NCBI GenBank assembly: GCA_002280405.1
Contig: NCDY01000005.1
Coordinates: forward strand, 1-51,512
Direction of reading: 5' to 3'
From: Rhodobacterales bacterium 32-66-9
GTDB taxonomy: Bacteria; Pseudomonadota; Alphaproteobacteria; Rhodobacterales; Rhodobacteraceae
Length of the DNA: 51,512 nt
Within the stretch, counting starts at the first letter, position 1; the number at the start of each line of letters is the position of its first letter. A program made the position numbers and the translations under genes. The notes under the pieces are model-generated. The model did no database searches and was not told the origin of the DNA. It saw only the letters and a list, made by a program, of their open reading frames with translations. Below are positions 50,911-51,512 of the stretch, in pieces.

Positions 50911-51315
50911 CTATCTTTGATTTACTTCCATGATCCGCAAGGCCCGCTGCTTTCCGGCACGATCGGGCCATGAGATCGACTGTCCAGGTTTCAGGCCGAG
51001 CAAGCCAGCGCCAACCAGTGACAGGATCGAGATTCGTCCCGCTGCAATGTCGGCATGCTGAGGGTAGACGAGTTGTAGCGTGCGCTCAATGCCACTCGCT
51101 TCATCCAAAAATTTTACCGTTGATTGAAGGGCGACGACATTCTGCGGCAGCCGAGAATCCTCCACAATCGTGGCGCGGTTGATCTCGGCGAGCAGCAGTT
51201 CGGCCACCTGCGGCAGTCGATCTTCCGCCTCGATGGCAAGGTTGCTGATGCGTTCAGCGTCAGTTTCGCGAATCTGGATTGCTGGCCGCGCCTGGGCCTT
51301 GCGATGAGTGGTCAT
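50911..51315 (-). CDS. rnk: Nucleoside diphosphate kinase regulator, GreA/GreB-like (Rnk)
   Basis: 134-residue protein with a short N-terminal coil (AERISNLAIEAEDRLPQVAELLLAEI) and the GreA/GreB C-terminal domain (VVALQSTVKFLDEASGIERTLQLVYP, ISILSLVGAGLLGLKPGQSISW). It lacks the long GreA coiled coil, which fits Rnk, a RNA polymerase secondary-channel protein that affects nucleoside diphosphate kinase. ATG 51315 follows GGAGATCACC. It points back towards the GlsB-like gene. Confidence 0.88.
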   Translation of the reverse strand: MTTHRKAQARPAIQIRETDAERISNLAIEAEDRLPQVAELLLAEINRATIVEDSRLPQNVVALQSTVKFLDEASGIERTLQLVYPQHADIAAGRISILSLVGAGLLGLKPGQSISWPDRAGKQRALRIMEVNQR

Positions 51316-51512
51316 GGTGATCTCCGTCAGCGCCGGTCATGCAGGCGCGGTGCGCTGGAAAAGCGCGATATAAAGGGGGATGATCGGTTTTGCCCCGGAC
51401 TGCGCCGGACGTAGCTCTCGCTGTCCGGGGCTATTGGCCCACGAGAAGCGAACTCGCATGGCAGCGCTGACGCTGACGTGTGGCAATCCGGAACATGACA
51501 CGATGATGGCCG
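51316..51512. other. Right edge, no gene seen
   Basis: The last 197 bases hold the upstream region of the Rnk gene and sequence reaching the window edge. I see no coding region or RNA gene in it. Confidence 0.4.

Noticed and set aside
1..51512. CRISPR arrays, tRNA or rRNA genes
   Set aside because: No regularly spaced direct repeats or recognisable RNA genes were found by eye; a small RNA could be missed without computation.

Overview
The window comes from a GC-rich bacterium. Rieske and flavin oxygenases, a TonB-dependent receptor, CaiB-type CoA transferases and an S1/NsrR/Hmp block together suggest an alphaproteobacterium, most likely a sphingomonad. That assignment rests on gene content and protein character, not on a 16S sequence. 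No rRNA, tRNA or CRISPR array was seen.

Bases 1-41718 are a dense catabolic island. It opens with a 4-hydroxyacetophenone-monooxygenase-like Baeyer-Villiger enzyme, an IclR regulator broken by a 5-bp tandem duplication, an HSL-family esterase and an SDR dehydrogenase (294-4749). A TonB-dependent receptor (4802-7204) and a divergent Rieske oxygenase (7466-8722) follow. Next is a beta-oxidation/aldolase-like set: MaoC hydratase, SDR, DUF35 protein and enoyl-CoA hydratase on the minus strand, with a divergent SCP-x-type thiolase (8784-12694). After a LuxR-type and a LysR-type regulator, the minus strand from 23781 to 14781 reads like one long operon. Its order is acyl-CoA dehydrogenase, CaiB CoA transferase, HTD2/MaoC-like hydratase, CitE-like lyase, MhpB-like extradiol dioxygenase, MhpC-like hydrolase, aldehyde dehydrogenase and MhpA-like hydroxylase, with a LysR gene divergent at its head. 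I infer that it couples meta-cleavage of an aromatic ring to CoA-dependent breakdown of the acid released by the hydrolase, possibly an itaconate/methylsuccinate-type route.

From 24862 to 32968 lie a second BVMO, a ferredoxin reductase, an MFS exporter with an extra C-terminal domain, a second aromatic hydroxylase, a nitronate-monooxygenase-like protein and an SDR. A cytochrome P450 (32976-34100) has lost its N-terminus. A LysR gene is divergent from an HpaH-like hydratase/acyl-CoA dehydrogenase pair. A minus-strand operon of alpha-methylacyl-CoA racemase, GMC oxidoreductase and aldehyde dehydrogenase (41718-37523) closes the island. The combined logic is ketone/ring oxygenation, ester hydrolysis, extradiol cleavage and side-chain beta-oxidation of a cyclic, methyl-branched compound. 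The substrate cannot be read from sequence alone. A TGTCCC/GGGACA motif, sometimes as a dyad, recurs in several of the intergenic regions and may mark a shared regulon.

Bases 42186-46185 are a mobile-element junction. A truncated IS3-family element abuts a complete, minimal Tn3-family element with perfectly bounded 38-bp inverted repeats and only tnpA. A 3' scrap of an IS110-family transposase abuts its other end. There is no target-site duplication, so the flanks were probably brought together by rearrangement.

Bases 46283-51512 are a different neighbourhood: a two-S1-domain protein, an NsrR/Rrf2 regulator, a group III truncated haemoglobin, a DUF1971 protein, flavohaemoglobin Hmp and an HPP membrane protein (a nitric-oxide/nitrosative-stress block). 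A decayed EamA transporter fused to a GlsB/YeaQ-like membrane protein and an Rnk-type GreA/B homologue follow.
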